A stretch of 64,000 bases of DNA from Symbiodinium natans (Eukaryota > Sar > Dinophyceae > Suessiales > Symbiodiniaceae), in assembly GCA_905221605.1 (NCBI GenBank), contig CAJNDS010002092.1:586108-650107 (forward strand), given 5' to 3'. The translations under genes were made by a program, and so were the position numbers. Under the pieces are notes generated by a model. It was not told where the DNA came from. It did not search any database and saw nothing but the letters and a program-made list of their open reading frames with translations. This document shows, piece after piece, positions 48,851-60,089 of this stretch (positions within the stretch are counted from its first letter, which is position 1; each line of letters starts with the position of its first letter).

Positions 48851-49170
48851 AATTTGGGCCTTCAAACACGCGTAGGGATTTTCGCTAGTCGACGACCTTT
48901 TAAGTTGCCGACTTTATACTGATTTTTGACCATTTGGGCTGCAAGCTGGGGCCAAAACATTTTGGGATTGTCGCTACCATGGCGGCCTTGGAAACTCCCC
49001 AAATCCGATCTAAGGCCAAAACATAGGGATTTTCGCGAAGTTTGTGGCCTTGGAAAACTCCCAAATGGCCAATTTCATCAAACCCTCAATCTAGACCCAA
49101 AACAGAGGACTTCGCTAGTTTGGCTGTCTTGAGTGTTTCAGTGCCTTTGACCATTTGAGCCTTCGCAAAC
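48850..49170. repeat. Degenerate tandem repeat of about 65-95 bp
   Basis: The word GGGATTTTCGC or a variant recurs at about 48876, 48963, 49028 and 49104, each near CCAAAACA and followed by GGCCTTGGAAACTCCC-like sequence. At least four units. Confidence 0.6.
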
Positions 49171-49315
49171 CCCTCAATCTTAGGTTTTCCCGAGCCCGAA
49201 CCTTAACGCCGCAGCAGGACGGGGATCCGTATTTCAGGAATTGAGCGTACGTAGGAAAGTGATCTGAGCTTGTGCTGACATGGTTGATCCGAGTTAGTCG
49301 TGCAGCGAGTTCATT

Positions 49316-50003
49316 TTGGATCGAGCTTCGAGTTTTTGCATTCGCCTTTGCTTCCCTCGCTATCAGTATGGCTTACATCTACGAGGTCAGCGGAGTGTAG
49401 TCCAGTCCTATGGCGTTCGCGTTGCGTTTCCTTTCGGCCAGGTTATTCGCGCTGGCTCCATTCGAGTCCAAGGAGCTGCCGATCTTCTGGAGGAGTACCA
49501 GGATCGAGGCGATGTTTCCTTCTAGTTTTCGGTAGCGTTTGGAAAGTGCATCTTGTCGGCAGGCTCCGTCAACTACGGCGACGGCTACCATCTTGCTTCC
49601 AAGGCGCTCCCGGACCTCTACCGGCACCTGGCCCCGTACCTAGAGGACTGCTTGGTCGTGTTTGGTTTAGGGCGAACGATCTCGAGTTCTTCTGCTGACA
49701 GGACGCACCGGTCATCACTTCGGACTCTTGCCTCTGTTACGCAGAGCACGGGTGGAAGGACTTCCGGGTCAGACCGCCTCATGTAGGGGTCTTCGACGAA
49801 GTCGCTCGTCAGGACCACAAGGGCAGCGTCGCAAAGACGATGCTGACCCCGCTCAGGTGGTGCCGTTCTGGGGCAAGGGCCTGGCCGGGATCGTGGAGGG
49901 CTTGAAGCAGGAGGGGTTGCGGCCAGCCGCGGGACGGTCGACATTGGTGGTCGTTTGCGCAGGCTGGAGTGGTGTTCCTTTTTTTGTTCGTGGGTTTGTT
50001 TAG
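49316..50003 (+). pseudogene. Coding-like region in several frames, probably a decayed gene
   Basis: Segments read AADLLEEYQDRGDV (to stop at 49525), SVNYGDGYHLASKALPDLYR then HLAPYLEDCLVVFGLG (49553-49670), and VVPFWGKGLAGIVEGLKQEG (49850-49920). They lie in different frames with no clear splice sites between them. I cannot name the family. Could also be a multi-exon gene whose introns I fail to see. Confidence 0.4.
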
Positions 50004-50359
50004 TGACCGACGCCGTCAGGCAAGACGAGGGTGAGGGAAGGTTTCACGCAAAATAGTTTCTCCAGAGCATCTTCCTTCTTACTTGGACTGGAGAAAGGGG
50101 TTTCAAATGTGAGAATCTTTGAGGGAGTTGGGCTACAGTTATTCAAATCGGGCTTGGAAGCTTGGAGGCAGCCTCCAAAGTTTTTTAGTCACGGGACACG
50201 GCAAAGCGGCAAGCAAACCCTCCCAAAACTTCTAAACCATGTCGAAATATTTGAGCTTAGGAGTGGAGGGGGGGGGGGGGAATCAGCAAGCAAACCCAAA
50301 AAAGTTCAGTTTTGAGGTGAGGAATGGTTCCTGGGGCTTTTGGGGGGGGAACATGCCGC

Positions 50360-50780
50360 TGCGCTGGCGAGCCCTAAACCCTAAACCCTAAAGCCGAAAG
50401 CCTAAAGCCTAAACCCTAAACCCTAAACCCTAAACCCCAAACCCTAAACCCTGAACCCGAAACCCGAAAGCCTAATGCCTAAAGCCTAAAGCCTAAAGCC
50501 TAAGCCGTCCTAAACCTAAACCTTAAACCCTAAACCCCAAACTTTAAACCCTAAACTCAAACCCTAAACCCTAAACCCTAAACCCTAAACCCGAAACCCT
50601 AAACCCTAAACCCTAAACCCTAAACCCTAAACCCTAAACCCTAAACCCTAAACCCTAAACCCTAAACCCTAAACCCTAAACCCTAAACCCTAAACCCTAA
50701 ATCCTAAACCCGAAACCCGAAACCCGAAACCCGAAACCCTAAACCCCAAACCCTAAACCCTAAACCCTAAACCCTGGGAG
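50360..50780. repeat. Longest CCCTAAA block of the window
   Basis: CCCTAAA with CCTAAAG and CCCGAAA variants from 50370; regular CCCTAAA about 50560-50705. Confidence 0.9.
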
Positions 50781-51774
50781 CTAACCCGGTTTCTAGCCTT
50801 CCGGCAGGGCTTGGAAGAGGCCTGTAGTGCAGCTGTAGAACTTCAATCACTTTCGACTTTAGACTTTAAACCCTAAACCCGAACTCTCATAGTCATGGTC
50901 CCTTTCGCAGGACAGGGCCCGTCGCATTCTTGGGATATAGGGGTTTAGGAGTCAAGGTTAAGGACATTAGGCTGTAGATTTTCGGACTTCCGGTGTAGGG
51001 CTTGAGATTCAGGAGAGGGGCCTCCGGGGTTTTAGGCGTTTTAGTGGTTCAGGGGTATTGGGCTTCAAGGGCTTTTTCGCCACCAAGGAAGGAAGGTGCC
51101 AGCGTGGGACGACTGGGGCCTTGGAGACCGGCAGGCACCGCTGCGCAGCGTGTGAGGGGGCTTCATGACTTATTTAGGAGTTTAGGAGTTTAGGAGTTTA
51201 GGGTTAGGGTATAGGGTATAGGGTTTAGGGTTTAGGGTTTCGGGTTTGGGGTTTGGGGTTTAGGGTTTAAGGTTTAGGGTTTAGGGTTTAGGGTGTAGGA
51301 AGGGAGAAGGACTGAGATTCCAGCTTCCACCACTACGTCACTACGTGCCCATCCTTAGGCCTTCGGCACCGTATTCCGAGAGCCACTAGAGCCCTTCGAG
51401 CCCTTTGGCATCAAGTAGCCGAATTTCAAACGTCTTCACAGGGTTATGTGGGCTTGCACCTCCAAGGGCAAAGCCGGAACTTTTCGACCCCCTAAGCCAC
51501 CATCTTTACGGTTTTACGGTTTAAACCCTAAACCCTAAACCCCAAACCCTAAACCTTAAACCCTAAACCCTAAACCCTAAAGGGTTTCAGGTTTAGGGTT
51601 TCGGGTTTCGGGTTTCGGGCTTAGGGCACGCGCCCACATTCCCACAAGTTCGGCTCTCTCGGATTAGGAGGACTATGTAGGGGGGTGCAAGAGTTTAAGA
51701 GTTGAGGTTTCTTGTCTTCTTTTTTGTTGGGGGGGGGGGGGGGGAGTTCGGGATTTTTTTGGGGGTTCCCGCAG
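50781..51774. repeat. Spacers, TTTAGGG and CCCTAAA arrays, G-run
   Basis: A possible exon at 51088-51155 (GRCQRGTTGALETGRHRCAA). TTTAGGG 51180-51300. CCCTAAA 51520-51580. TTTCGGG 51595-51630. G-run 51729-51744. Acceptor TTCCCGCAG at 51774. Confidence 0.55.
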
Positions 51775-52344
51775 ACAGCGGGCAGGTGCCCTGCCGCCTG
51801 GTGATCCGCGCCCTGGCCGGGCGCTGGATCCTCTGGAAGGCCATGCAGCAGCGTCAGGAGCCCGAAAAGATGTGGGGGTTTACGACAATAGGGGACCCCT
51901 AATATAGATCCCGAAACAGTAGGATTCCCTTAACTGTCTTTTTTCTTCAAAATAGGGGGTACCCCTTTTATCTCCCAAATAGAATAGCATCCCTTTAAAA
52001 AAGGGACCCCCACAAAGGGTAACGTGGGGTTATATGGGCTGTTCTCGACATCATGGTCCCTTCAACAGTGCAAGCCCTTATGCTCAGGGATTTGGAGATC
52101 CGGCCAGTTCTGAAGCCTGCAAGAAACCCGACCCCCACCCTAAGCCCTTGTCCAAGAAGGCTGTTTATCATCCCTAACTCCTTAAATCCCGTAGTTTAGG
52201 GTCTAGGGTTTGGAGTTTAGGGTAACGTTACGCCCTAAATGCTGCCAAAGGCCCCACCAGAAAGCCCTGGGGCGGGAGGAAAGCTGGATCCTGGCGGACG
52301 GAGACGACAGCCACCTCTTCAATGCGTCCCCTGCTGAGGATTAG
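51775..52344 (+). CDS. Gene 3, last three exons with stop
   Basis: Exons 51775-51877 (SGQVPCRLVIRALAGRWILW, then KAMQQRQEPEKMW), 52069-52162 (ASPYAQGFGDPASSEACKKP, then DPHPKPLSKKA) and 52261-52344 (KALGREESWILADGDDSHLF, then NASPAED and TAG). All joins keep phase. Intron 51878-52068 is an introner B copy; intron 52163-52260 holds TTTAGGG-like sequence. The stop TAG is itself part of a TTAGGG word. Unknown product. Confidence 0.6.
51878..52068 (+). mobile_element. Introner family B, copy B5 (gene 3 intron)
   Basis: Starts GTTTACGACAATAGGGGACC directly at the donor; carries CCCCTAATATAGATCCC, AGGATTCCC and AATAGGGGGTACCCC; acceptor TTCAACAG at 52068. Flanking exons join in phase 2. Confidence 0.7.
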
Positions 52345-53172
52345 GGTCTTTACCAGTACCATAAACCCCGAAACTCCAAAACCCTAAACCCTACTTCCTG
52401 AACACTAGAAGGCCGAGGGCTTAGGGTTGAAGCCTTCTTGGGGAGGGACGAACAATGAAGCCTTGGGTCCACCATGCAAACAGCCACGCCATGCGTTGCA
52501 TGCTAGGACCCGGAGTAGGCCCTGATTTCCTTTTTTTTAGGGTTGGGGTTCCCTTGTAATCCCCTTAAAGCCAAAAAGGGTACCCTTTTTATTCCTAGGC
52601 TACTCCTAGGTCTAGTGTATGAAGCAACTCAAAACGGCATGAAGCCACCCAAGTCAACTTAACCATACATTGCACAACAAGCAGCAGTGAGCTAGGGTCG
52701 TTTAGGGTTTGCCGTAAGCCCTAAGCCCTAAGCTAAAGCCCCCCCCAAACCCTAAACCCCAAACCCTAAACCCTAAACGCGAAACCCGAAACCCGAAACC
52801 CGAAACCCTAAGTTTTCGCACCTGGGGCTCGCGATCTAGCACCAAGGGTTGATGGGTTGTTAAGGACACCGCCTATCGGGGCTCTGGGGTGTAGGATTTC
52901 CGCGTCATGGTTTCGAAGAGCCCTAAACCCTAAAACCTAAACCAAACCCTAAACCCCAGGCCTTTCGAGCTTCCCAAAACCCGAAACCCTAAGCCCGAAG
53001 CCCTAAAGACCCTGAACCCTACCCCACCCTAAACTTGAAATCCTAGGTTCCGGGGCAACCTAGCTCTTCGTAGGGAATGAGGGAATTAGTCACCTTATCT
53101 CCCTATCAGAAGCCTTTTAAGGGATCAAATAGGGGTTTAGGGTTTCGGGTTTAGTGGAACCAGTACGTCTAG
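52345..53172. repeat. Spacer with introner D1, CCCTAAA runs and a family A fragment
   Basis: Family D copy 52507-52617. CCCTAAA/CCCGAAA 52745-52812. CCCTAAA 52920-52960. Family A words at 53067-53130 (GTAGGGAATGAGGGAATTAG). Confidence 0.55.
52507..52617. mobile_element. Introner/MITE family D, copy D1
   Basis: Ends ACCCGGAGTAGGCC and GGCTACTCCTAGGT are inverted. The interior carries GGGTTGGGGTTCCCTTGTAA and AAAAAGGGTACCCTTTTT. Same order as copy D2 at 62763. Confidence 0.65.
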
Positions 53173-53275
53173 GTTCATGAGGGCCATGGACTTCTACAAC
53201 GTCGACGCCCTGGAGCCCGAGGAAAGCTTCCCCAATTTGCTGCTCGGGTGTAGGAATGGTGTGCTGTTTGGCCCT
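53173..53275 (+). CDS. Candidate 103-bp exon
   Basis: Acceptor ACGTCTAG, donor GGCCCT/GTAAGACC (good consensus). Reads FMRAMDFYNVDALEPEESFP, then NLLLGCRNGVLFGP. 34 codons open. Confidence 0.55.
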
Positions 53276-54400
53276 GTAAGACCCTGTGAGACCCTAAGAG
53301 CCTAATCCCATCCCCCTTGTATTAAACGTACCCCCAATAATAAAAACACTTTCCGGAAAATCCTGCCCAAACCGACCCCGCCTCTTCAACCCTGTTCCGA
53401 ATTAGGGGGGGGGGGGTTTCAGGGTTCCCAAAACCCTCAAGCCAACCAACATCCTGAAGCTCTCTTCCCTGCCTTCCCTCCCAGCCCATTTCTGAAACCC
53501 TCGAAACCCTGAACCCTAGGCCCTATAAACACTTTGGACCCCAAACATGACATTTGGATAAAGACACCCCCCTATGGTTCAAAAAACACATCTCGAGTTT
53601 CTATGGGGAGAAGGGGGGGTGGGCCCCCCGTTTATGATTAGGGGGATGGGATTACGACCCTACGGCCCTAAGACCATAAGACCCGAAGACCCGAAGACCC
53701 GAAGACCCTAAGCCCCTGAGGCTTAGGGTTTAAGCTGAAATCCCCAGAAAACGGGTTCGGGGCTTCAGGTTTTCGCGAGCGGCGACTGGATCCGAGTTGT
53801 GGGTTTTGGGCTCAGGGTGCAGTGGGCTTTTCGGAGTGGTGGGATACCCTGAGCCCTAAACCCCCTAAACCTTGAACCCGAAACCCAAAACCCGAAGCCT
53901 AAACCCTAAACCCTAAACCCATGGCTGCCTCTGTTACTTTAGCAGGATTTAGTTCGGCTTCGGGCGGTGTTCTTGCCGTTCCTAATCCCCAAATTCGCCT
54001 AGCCCCTTCGGGTACGCGTTTGGGGTTTGGGATTAAGGGTTTAGGGGTTCCGAGGTGGCACTGCGCGAAGGAAGCTGATTCCCTATATGTCAAGAAATGT
54101 ATGCGTGCGCAAACGATTTATTACTACGCAACAAGTTCAGGCCAAAGGAAGCAAATATGAGTGTATTCGTATTAAACGATTCGCTGCAACAAATATAAAT
54201 GAGTATTCTGAAGGAAATGACAAAGAGTTTTCATTATCCATTTTTCAAAAAACTGTTTCAGTCATTCTCATTATGCAAACCTAATGGTGCTTTTACTATC
54301 ACAGAATTTCGAGGACAAAATTTTGTTCAAGAAGTGAACAAAATAGAACAGAACTTTTTTGGGGGTTACTGTAGTATACTTATAAAGGGACCATAAGGGG
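53276..54400. other. Spacer with GACCCTAA repeats and a coding-like AT-rich piece
   Basis: 53655-53725 holds AAGACCCGAAGACCC repeats. CCCGAAACCC 53870-53920. 53921-54110 is open on plus (AASVTLAGFSSASGGVLAVP, then NPQIRLAPSGTRLGFGIKGL) and may be coding. 54110-54385 is AT-rich and unassigned. Confidence 0.4.
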
Positions 54401-55012
54401 AGTACCCTAAGCCCTAAGCCCTAAACCCTGAACCCTGAACCCTAAACCCTAAACCCTAAACCCTAAACCCTAAACCCTAAACCCTAAACCCTTACGAAGT
54501 TTAGTAGCCCGCACCTCGTCGCACTTCACGGTCTCCGAGGCGACTCCTCTACGCCCACGCGCGCACCTCCATGGGCTTCTTCCCGCCTTTCTCGCTTCGG
54601 AGAGCCTTGGCGCCCAAAACCCAAAACCCAAAACCCAAAACCCTAAACCCTAAACCCTAAACCCAAAACCCAAAACCCAAAACCCAAAACCCTAAACCCT
54701 AAACCCTAACATCCCCAACTCCTGAGCCAAACCTCAGGCGTCAGAAAAAGGTTTATATTGGAGGGTTTAGGATTCAGGGTTTCTTGTGTAGGGCCGGTCT
54801 CTCAAACTCTAAACCCAATAGACGCCTAGAACCCCTAAGACCCTAGAACCTTGAAGCCTTATGCCCTCAAAGCCCTCAGCCCTAAGCCCTAAGCCCTAAG
54901 CCCTAAGCCCTAAGCCCTAAGCCCTAAGCCCTAAACCCCTAAGCCCTAAGCCCTAAACCCTAAACCCTAGACCCTAAACCCTAACCGCCCCCCCCCCCCC
55001 CCCCCGCCCCAG
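54401..55012. repeat. CCCTAAA, AAACCCA and AGCCCTA variant arrays, C18 run
   Basis: CCCTAAA 54418-54495. AACCCAAA 54612-54705. AGCCCTA 54875-54965. C18 at 54988-55005, followed by GCCCCAG (acceptor at 55012). Confidence 0.75.
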
Positions 55013-55091
55013 GCGTCCACGTGCACCTGCCTTGGGCCGAGCGCACGTCGAGGCCGAAGAGGGCGGCCCTGGTCTCACCGAAGGCCGGCAG
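55013..55091 (+). CDS. Candidate exon after a C18 tract
   Basis: Reads VHVHLPWAERTSRPKRAALV, then SPKAG, to a GT at 55092 (or TGA at 55092-55096 region if unspliced). The C-run plus CAG gives a strong acceptor. Confidence 0.45.
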
Positions 55092-55094
55092 TTG

Positions 55095-55440
55095 AAGGTT
55101 AAGGATGTAGGGTTTAGGGTTTAGGGTTGAGGGTTGAGGGTTGAGGGTTTAGGACTAGGGTTTCGGGTTTAGGGTTTAGGGTTTGGGGCTTACTACGGTG
55201 CTTTAGCATAAATAGGCTTTAATAACCCCAAACCCCAAACCCCAAACCCCAAGCCCCAGACCCCAGGCCCCAAACCCCAAACCCCAAACCCCAAACCCCG
55301 AACCCTAAACCCCAAACCCTAAACCCTAAACCCCACGCCCCAAACCCCAAACCCCAAACCCCCAACCCCTAACCCCAAACCCGAAGCCTCACAGTCTCTA
55401 GAGGAGTTGGCATCCTCTAATCCCAGCTAGACCGGGTCTA
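55095..55440. repeat. TTTAGGG/TTGAGGG then CCCCAAA array
   Basis: 55110-55190 plus-type heptamers; 55222-55385 CCCCAAA heptamers. Confidence 0.75.
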
Positions 55441-55830
55441 GGGTTTAGGGTTTAGGAGGTTTAGGAGGTTTAGGAGGTTTCGGAGGTTTGGGAGGTTTAG
55501 GAGGTTTAGGCGGTTGAGGAGGTTTGGGAGGTTTAGGAGGTTTAGGAGGCTTAGGAGTCTTAGGAGGTTTAGGAGGTTTGGGAGGTTTGGGAGGTTTAGG
55601 AGGTTTAGGAGGTTTGGGAGGTTTAGGAGTTCAGGAGGTTTGGGATGAGGAGTTTCAGGAGGCTTAGGAGGTGTAGGAGGTTTGGGAGGTTTAGGAGGTT
55701 TGGGAGGTTTGGGAGGTTCAGGAGGTTTATAGGAGGTTTAGGAGGTTCAGGAGGTTTAGGAGGTTTAGGAGGTTTAGGAGGCTTAGGAGTAGGAAGTTCA
55801 GCAGGTTCAGGAGGTTCAGGAGGTTTAGGG
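55440..55830 (+). repeat. GGAGGTTTA nonamer minisatellite
   Basis: About 40 units of GGAGGTTTA/GGAGGTTTG. The plus ORF 55645-55854 (Gly-Leu repeats) is a by-product. Confidence 0.9.
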
Positions 55831-56639
55831 TTTGGTTTAGGGTTCAGGGTTTAGGGTGTAGGGTTTAGGGTTTAGGGGGTGGAGGGGTGGGGCTGCCCTA
55901 AACCCTGAACCCTAGAAGGGGTGTCCATCTTCGGCCTGAGATACTAAGAAGCATAACGTAAACTTATGACATCCCATACCAGGATGGGCTACTAGGCCTT
56001 ATAATCCCCATAATCAACCCTGTAAAGGGCCTGGTACACATCCAAAAAAACCCTGAGCCAAGAAGCCGGCGAGGGATTGGAATGCTGGCTTTCCCCAGAC
56101 CCCGTCGTCATCTGAATGCAAAGAGACACAAAGCTCACAAATGTGTAGCAAAAGCACACAAGCAACATTAACAAAGAGTTCGGACATACACGAATGTGTC
56201 CAGTGAGAGAGAGAGAGAGAGATACAAAAAAAGGGAGGGAGAGAGAGAGGCCGGGGGGGGGGGCATTAGCTAGCTTGCTTGGACATTGGACGAAAGATTT
56301 GTGTAATCTTCGGCTCTGGGGTGTCAGGGTGGTGATGGAAGCCCGGCTGCGCAGTTTCGGATTGAGGTTAGGGGTTTAGGGGTTTATGAAGCGGTCGTCG
56401 GACGATCCAGGCCGGTTTAGGGTTTAGGGTTAGGGTTTAGGATTTAGGGTTTGGGGCTTAGGGTTTAGGGGTTCAGGGGTTTAGGGGTTTAGGGGTTGAG
56501 GGGTTTAGGGGTTTAGGGGTTTAGGGGTTTAGGGGTTTAGGGGTTTAGGGGTTTAGCGGTTTAGGGGTTTAGGGGTTTGGGGGTTTTGGGCTTTGGGGTT
56601 TGGGGTTTGGGGTTTGGGGCTACGGGTTCTAGGGTTCAG
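55831..56639. repeat. TTTAGGG, unique spacer, GGGGTTTA octamers
   Basis: TTTAGGG 55828-55875; unique 55900-56190; GA microsatellite 56205-56250; TTTAGGGG octamers 56460-56580; TTTGGGG to 56615. Confidence 0.7.
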
Positions 56640-56727
56640 AGTCCGCCAGTTCGTCACCGATGCCAGCAACGTCCTGGAAGCCCGGGGCGAGTTCCACATC
56701 GCTTCCTGTCTCATAGTCCAACAGCGA
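56640..56727 (+). CDS. Candidate exon, strand not certain
   Basis: Plus: acceptor AGGGTTCAG, reads VRQFVTDASNVLEARGEFHI, then ASCLIVQQ, possible GA donor (CAGC/GAAAACC). The minus strand is also open (LLDYETGSDVELAPGFQDVA). I favour plus for the acceptor. Confidence 0.4.
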
Positions 56728-57800
56728 AAACCCCAAACCCCAAACCCTAAACCCTAAACCCCAAACCCTAAACCCTAAACCCAAAACCCCAAACCCTAAA
56801 CCCTGAACCACTAAGCTTCAGGTTTTTGGGGTTTAGGGTTTAGGGCTTCAGGGTTTTCATGGACCAAGGCTTCGGCACTACGAATCAGGCGACCCCATTT
56901 CCCGAAACCCCTCGAAAATCCCCAGGGCCAGGCTCTAAAGCCACAAGCCCCCTACGTAACTCCCAAACTCCCAAACTCCCAAACCCAAAACTCCAAGTCC
57001 CTACACCCTAAACCCTACACCCTAACCCTAAACTCTAAACCCTAAACCCTAAGCCCTAAACCCGAAACGCTAAACTCTAAACCCTTAACCCTCGCGATGC
57101 CCTATTGAGGTTGCCAGGGTTGCCAGGGCCCAATGTTCAGTCCAAAGCAGCCCCTGAGACAAATCCGGGTTTGGGGTTTAGGGTTAGGAGATAGGTTTCG
57201 GGTTTAAAGTTTAGGGTTTAGGGTTAGGAGTTTAGGGTTTGGGGTTTAGGGTTAGGGGGTTTGCGTTAGGGGTTTAGGGTTAGGGTGAGGGTTAGGGTTT
57301 AGGGTTAGGGCGGTTAGGGTACGCGGTTTATGGGTTTAGGGTTAGGGGTGTAGGGTTTAGGGGGTTCGGGTTTCGTGCCTCGCAGTTTAGGGACTTAGGG
57401 TGTAGGGGTTTAGAGGCTTGAGGTTTAGGAGTTGGAGGTTGAGGGCTTGGGGTTTAGGATTTAGTTTCGGGCTTTGTGTTTACGGGTTTTTATAGGGCTT
57501 GGGGGGCAGACGTAGGGTTTAGGGTTTTCCAGGAACCCTAAACCCAAAACCCAAAACCCTAAACCCTAAAGCCTAAAGCCTAAACCCTAAAATTAAGACT
57601 CGTACCTCCCGAACATCCTCCCAAGAGGGCCCCATATACTACCTTAAGGATCTTTAGACCGGGTCCCCGAAACCAATCATACAACCTTAAGGGTCCAAGG
57701 TGCCCCAAACCCCTAAACACCTAAACCCTAAACCCTAAACCCTAAACCCTAAACCCTAAACCCTAAACCCTAAACCCCTAGAGGTTTAGGGTTCGGGCCG
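56728..57800. repeat. Mixed heptamer arrays in both orientations
   Basis: CCCTAAA 56738-56805; CCCTAAA-like 57003-57090; TTTAGGG/TTAGGG 57170-57480 with many variants; CCCTAAA 57538-57590 and 57722-57780. Confidence 0.7.
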
Positions 57801-57902
57801 TGTCCTACTGCACAAACTGGGCGTGGCGCAGGGCCCAAGAACTTTTGTCTGGTCAGCATGATCGTCTTGTCAGCAAGAGATCCACCACTGCATACATATG
57901 TA

Positions 57903-57944
<42 letters not shown>

Positions 57945-57975
57945 ATATATATATATATATACATGTATATGCTAC
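57801..57975 (+). repeat. TATC and TA microsatellites after a short open segment
   Basis: 57805-57890 is open (YCTNWAWRRAQELLSGQHDR), possibly an exon. TATC repeats 57902-57944, then TA to 57960. Confidence 0.5.
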
Positions 57976-58159
57976 CCCCCCCCCCAAGACCAAGAACCCA
58001 CCGTAAGCGCAGTGTAAGGGGGAGGGCCGTTTCCCGAAGGCTGCGGCATAAAAAAAACAGAGTGAGAAAGTTGATTTGGACCCTCCGCGCTGCGGTCGCA
58101 TGCAGAAATTCACCAAGCTTGCATCTTAGGGTTTAGGGTTTAGGGTTTAGGGTTTTGAA

Positions 58160-59170
58160 CACCAAGACAAGCCGTCTGTACGCAAAGTTGTCCCAGTAGC
58201 GGACAAACAGGCCCTTGGCTGAAACCTTCAAGAGTTCCACGAAACATTAAGAGCTTCCCTATGTTTATTCCTTTAAGGTTTAGACACAGACCCTATTCCC
58301 AAGTACTTGCAAACGATAATATGTTTTTGTAAACGAGAAGATGTTTAGGAATAGTAATGCTTCGGGTGCCTGCGGGATGTACCCTTAGTGTTTAGCCTTA
58401 TTTGTAAACCCTATGTGTTGAAGGTTTAGGCTTAAACCTATTCCAAAGCCTTACATTTCCCTCGCCACTACATTTCACTTAACCCTATTTGTGACGCTTT
58501 AGGCCTAGGCTGACACCCTGTTCCAAAACCTTTGGTCACTAAAGAAATTCCGCTTTGCTTAGGAATAGTCATGCTTGAAGGTTTACGCTGAAGCTCAGTC
58601 AAAACCTTCTGTTTTGCATCATCACTGAAGGCATTGCGCTAAAGCCCAGACCCTATTCCTTAAAGATGTTGTTAAATCCCAGACCCTATTCCTGTACTTT
58701 CAACGTTTATTGTTTTGGAATACTCATGCTTCCTATTCCTGTAAAACCTATAATTTATTGAAGATTTAGGCTGACACCTCGACCATAACCTGACGTTTTC
58801 CCTCGCCACTGAAGGCATTTCGCTAAGGCCCAGACCATTTTCCCTAACAACATTTTATGCCCAGACCCAGTTCCAAAACTTTCAACGAATATTGCTTAGG
58901 GATAATCATGCTTCCCATTCCTGGAAACCTTACACTGTATTGAAGATTTAGGCTGAAACCTTGTCCATAACCTGACGTTGTCCCTCGCAGCTGAAGGAGT
59001 TTCCCTAAAGCCCAGACCCATTTTTGAGGAATAGTCGTGCAGCGAATTTCTTGAAGGTTCAGGCCCAGTCCGAAACCTTATGGTTTTCCCTCGTCACTGA
59101 AGGCATTTCGCTAAAGCCAGACCCTATTCCCTAAAGAGATTCTATTAAAGCCCTTCCCCATACACTCAAC
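58160..59170. repeat. Diverged satellite with units of about 150-180 bp
   Basis: The phrase CACTGAAGGCATTTCGCTAA, then AGCCCAGACCCTATTCC (or close variants) recurs near 58622, 58807, 58990 and 59096, with GGTTTAGGCTGAAACC between. No gene. Confidence 0.6.
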
Positions 59171-59209
59171 AGAAACTGAGGCTCAGGAAGCCGCATTCAT
59201 TCTTGAGTT

Positions 59210-59413
59210 CCTCCCCCCCCCCCCCCCCCCCAACCCCCCCCCCCCCCAACCCCCCCCCCCAACCCCCCCCCCCAAACCCCCCCCCCAACCCCCCCCCCAC
59301 CCCCCCCCCCAACCCCCCCCCCAACCCCCCCCCCCCCCCCAACCCCCCCCCCCCAACCCCACCCCCCCCAACCCACCCCCCCCCACCCCCCCCCCAACCC
59401 CCACCCCCCCCCC
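59210..59413. repeat. C-rich homopolymer tract broken by AA
   Basis: Runs of 7-20 C separated by AA or A. All ORFs in it are artefacts of composition. Length is unlikely to be exact. Confidence 0.9.
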
Positions 59414-59869
59414 TGAAGCCTAAACCCTGAACCAAAACCCTAAACCCGAAACCCTAAACGCTAAACCCTTAACTCAAAACCCTAAGCCCTAAACTCTAAA
59501 CTCTAAACTCTAAACTCTAAACTCTAAACTCTAAACTCTAAACTCTAAACTCTAAACTCTAAACTCTAAACTCTAAGCTCTAAGCTCTAAGCTCTAAACT
59601 CTAAACTCTAAACTCTAAACTCTAAACTCTAAACTCTAAACTCTAAACTCTAAACTCTAAACTCTAAACCCTCACCACAGGGGGGGAAACCGTAAACCCG
59701 AAACCCTAAGATCTAAACCCTAAACCCGAAACCCTAAACCCTAAACCCTCAACCCTCAACCCTAAATCCTAAATCCTAAATCCTAAATCCTAAACCCTAA
59801 ACTAAACCCTAACCCTAAACCCGAAACTCTAAAACCCTAAACCCTAAAACCAACCCACAACCACACCAC

Positions 59870-59901
<32 letters not shown>

Positions 59902-60060
59902 CCCGCAACCGGCTTCACTAGATAGATAGATATATATATATATATATATAATATCTATATATGTTGCAACACTTAGGAGTGACAGGAGCGCCGCTTCTCT
60001 CCCCCTGCGGTCGCAATTAGGGGCCTCTAGTAACAGCTTTTCGCCATGGATGAGCCCTGG
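59414..60060. repeat. CTCTAAA array, CCCTAAA variants, G28 run
   Basis: CTCTAAA heptamers 59487-59665 (about 25 units). CCCTAAA/CCTAAAT 59700-59850. G28 at 59871-59898. TA microsatellite 59920-59960. Confidence 0.85.
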
Positions 60061-60089
60061 CAAATGATGGGGGGGGGGGCAACCTCGTT

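Noticed and set aside
59166-59435. Gly-rich and Pro-rich ORFs over the C tract
   Set aside because: Homopolymer by-products.
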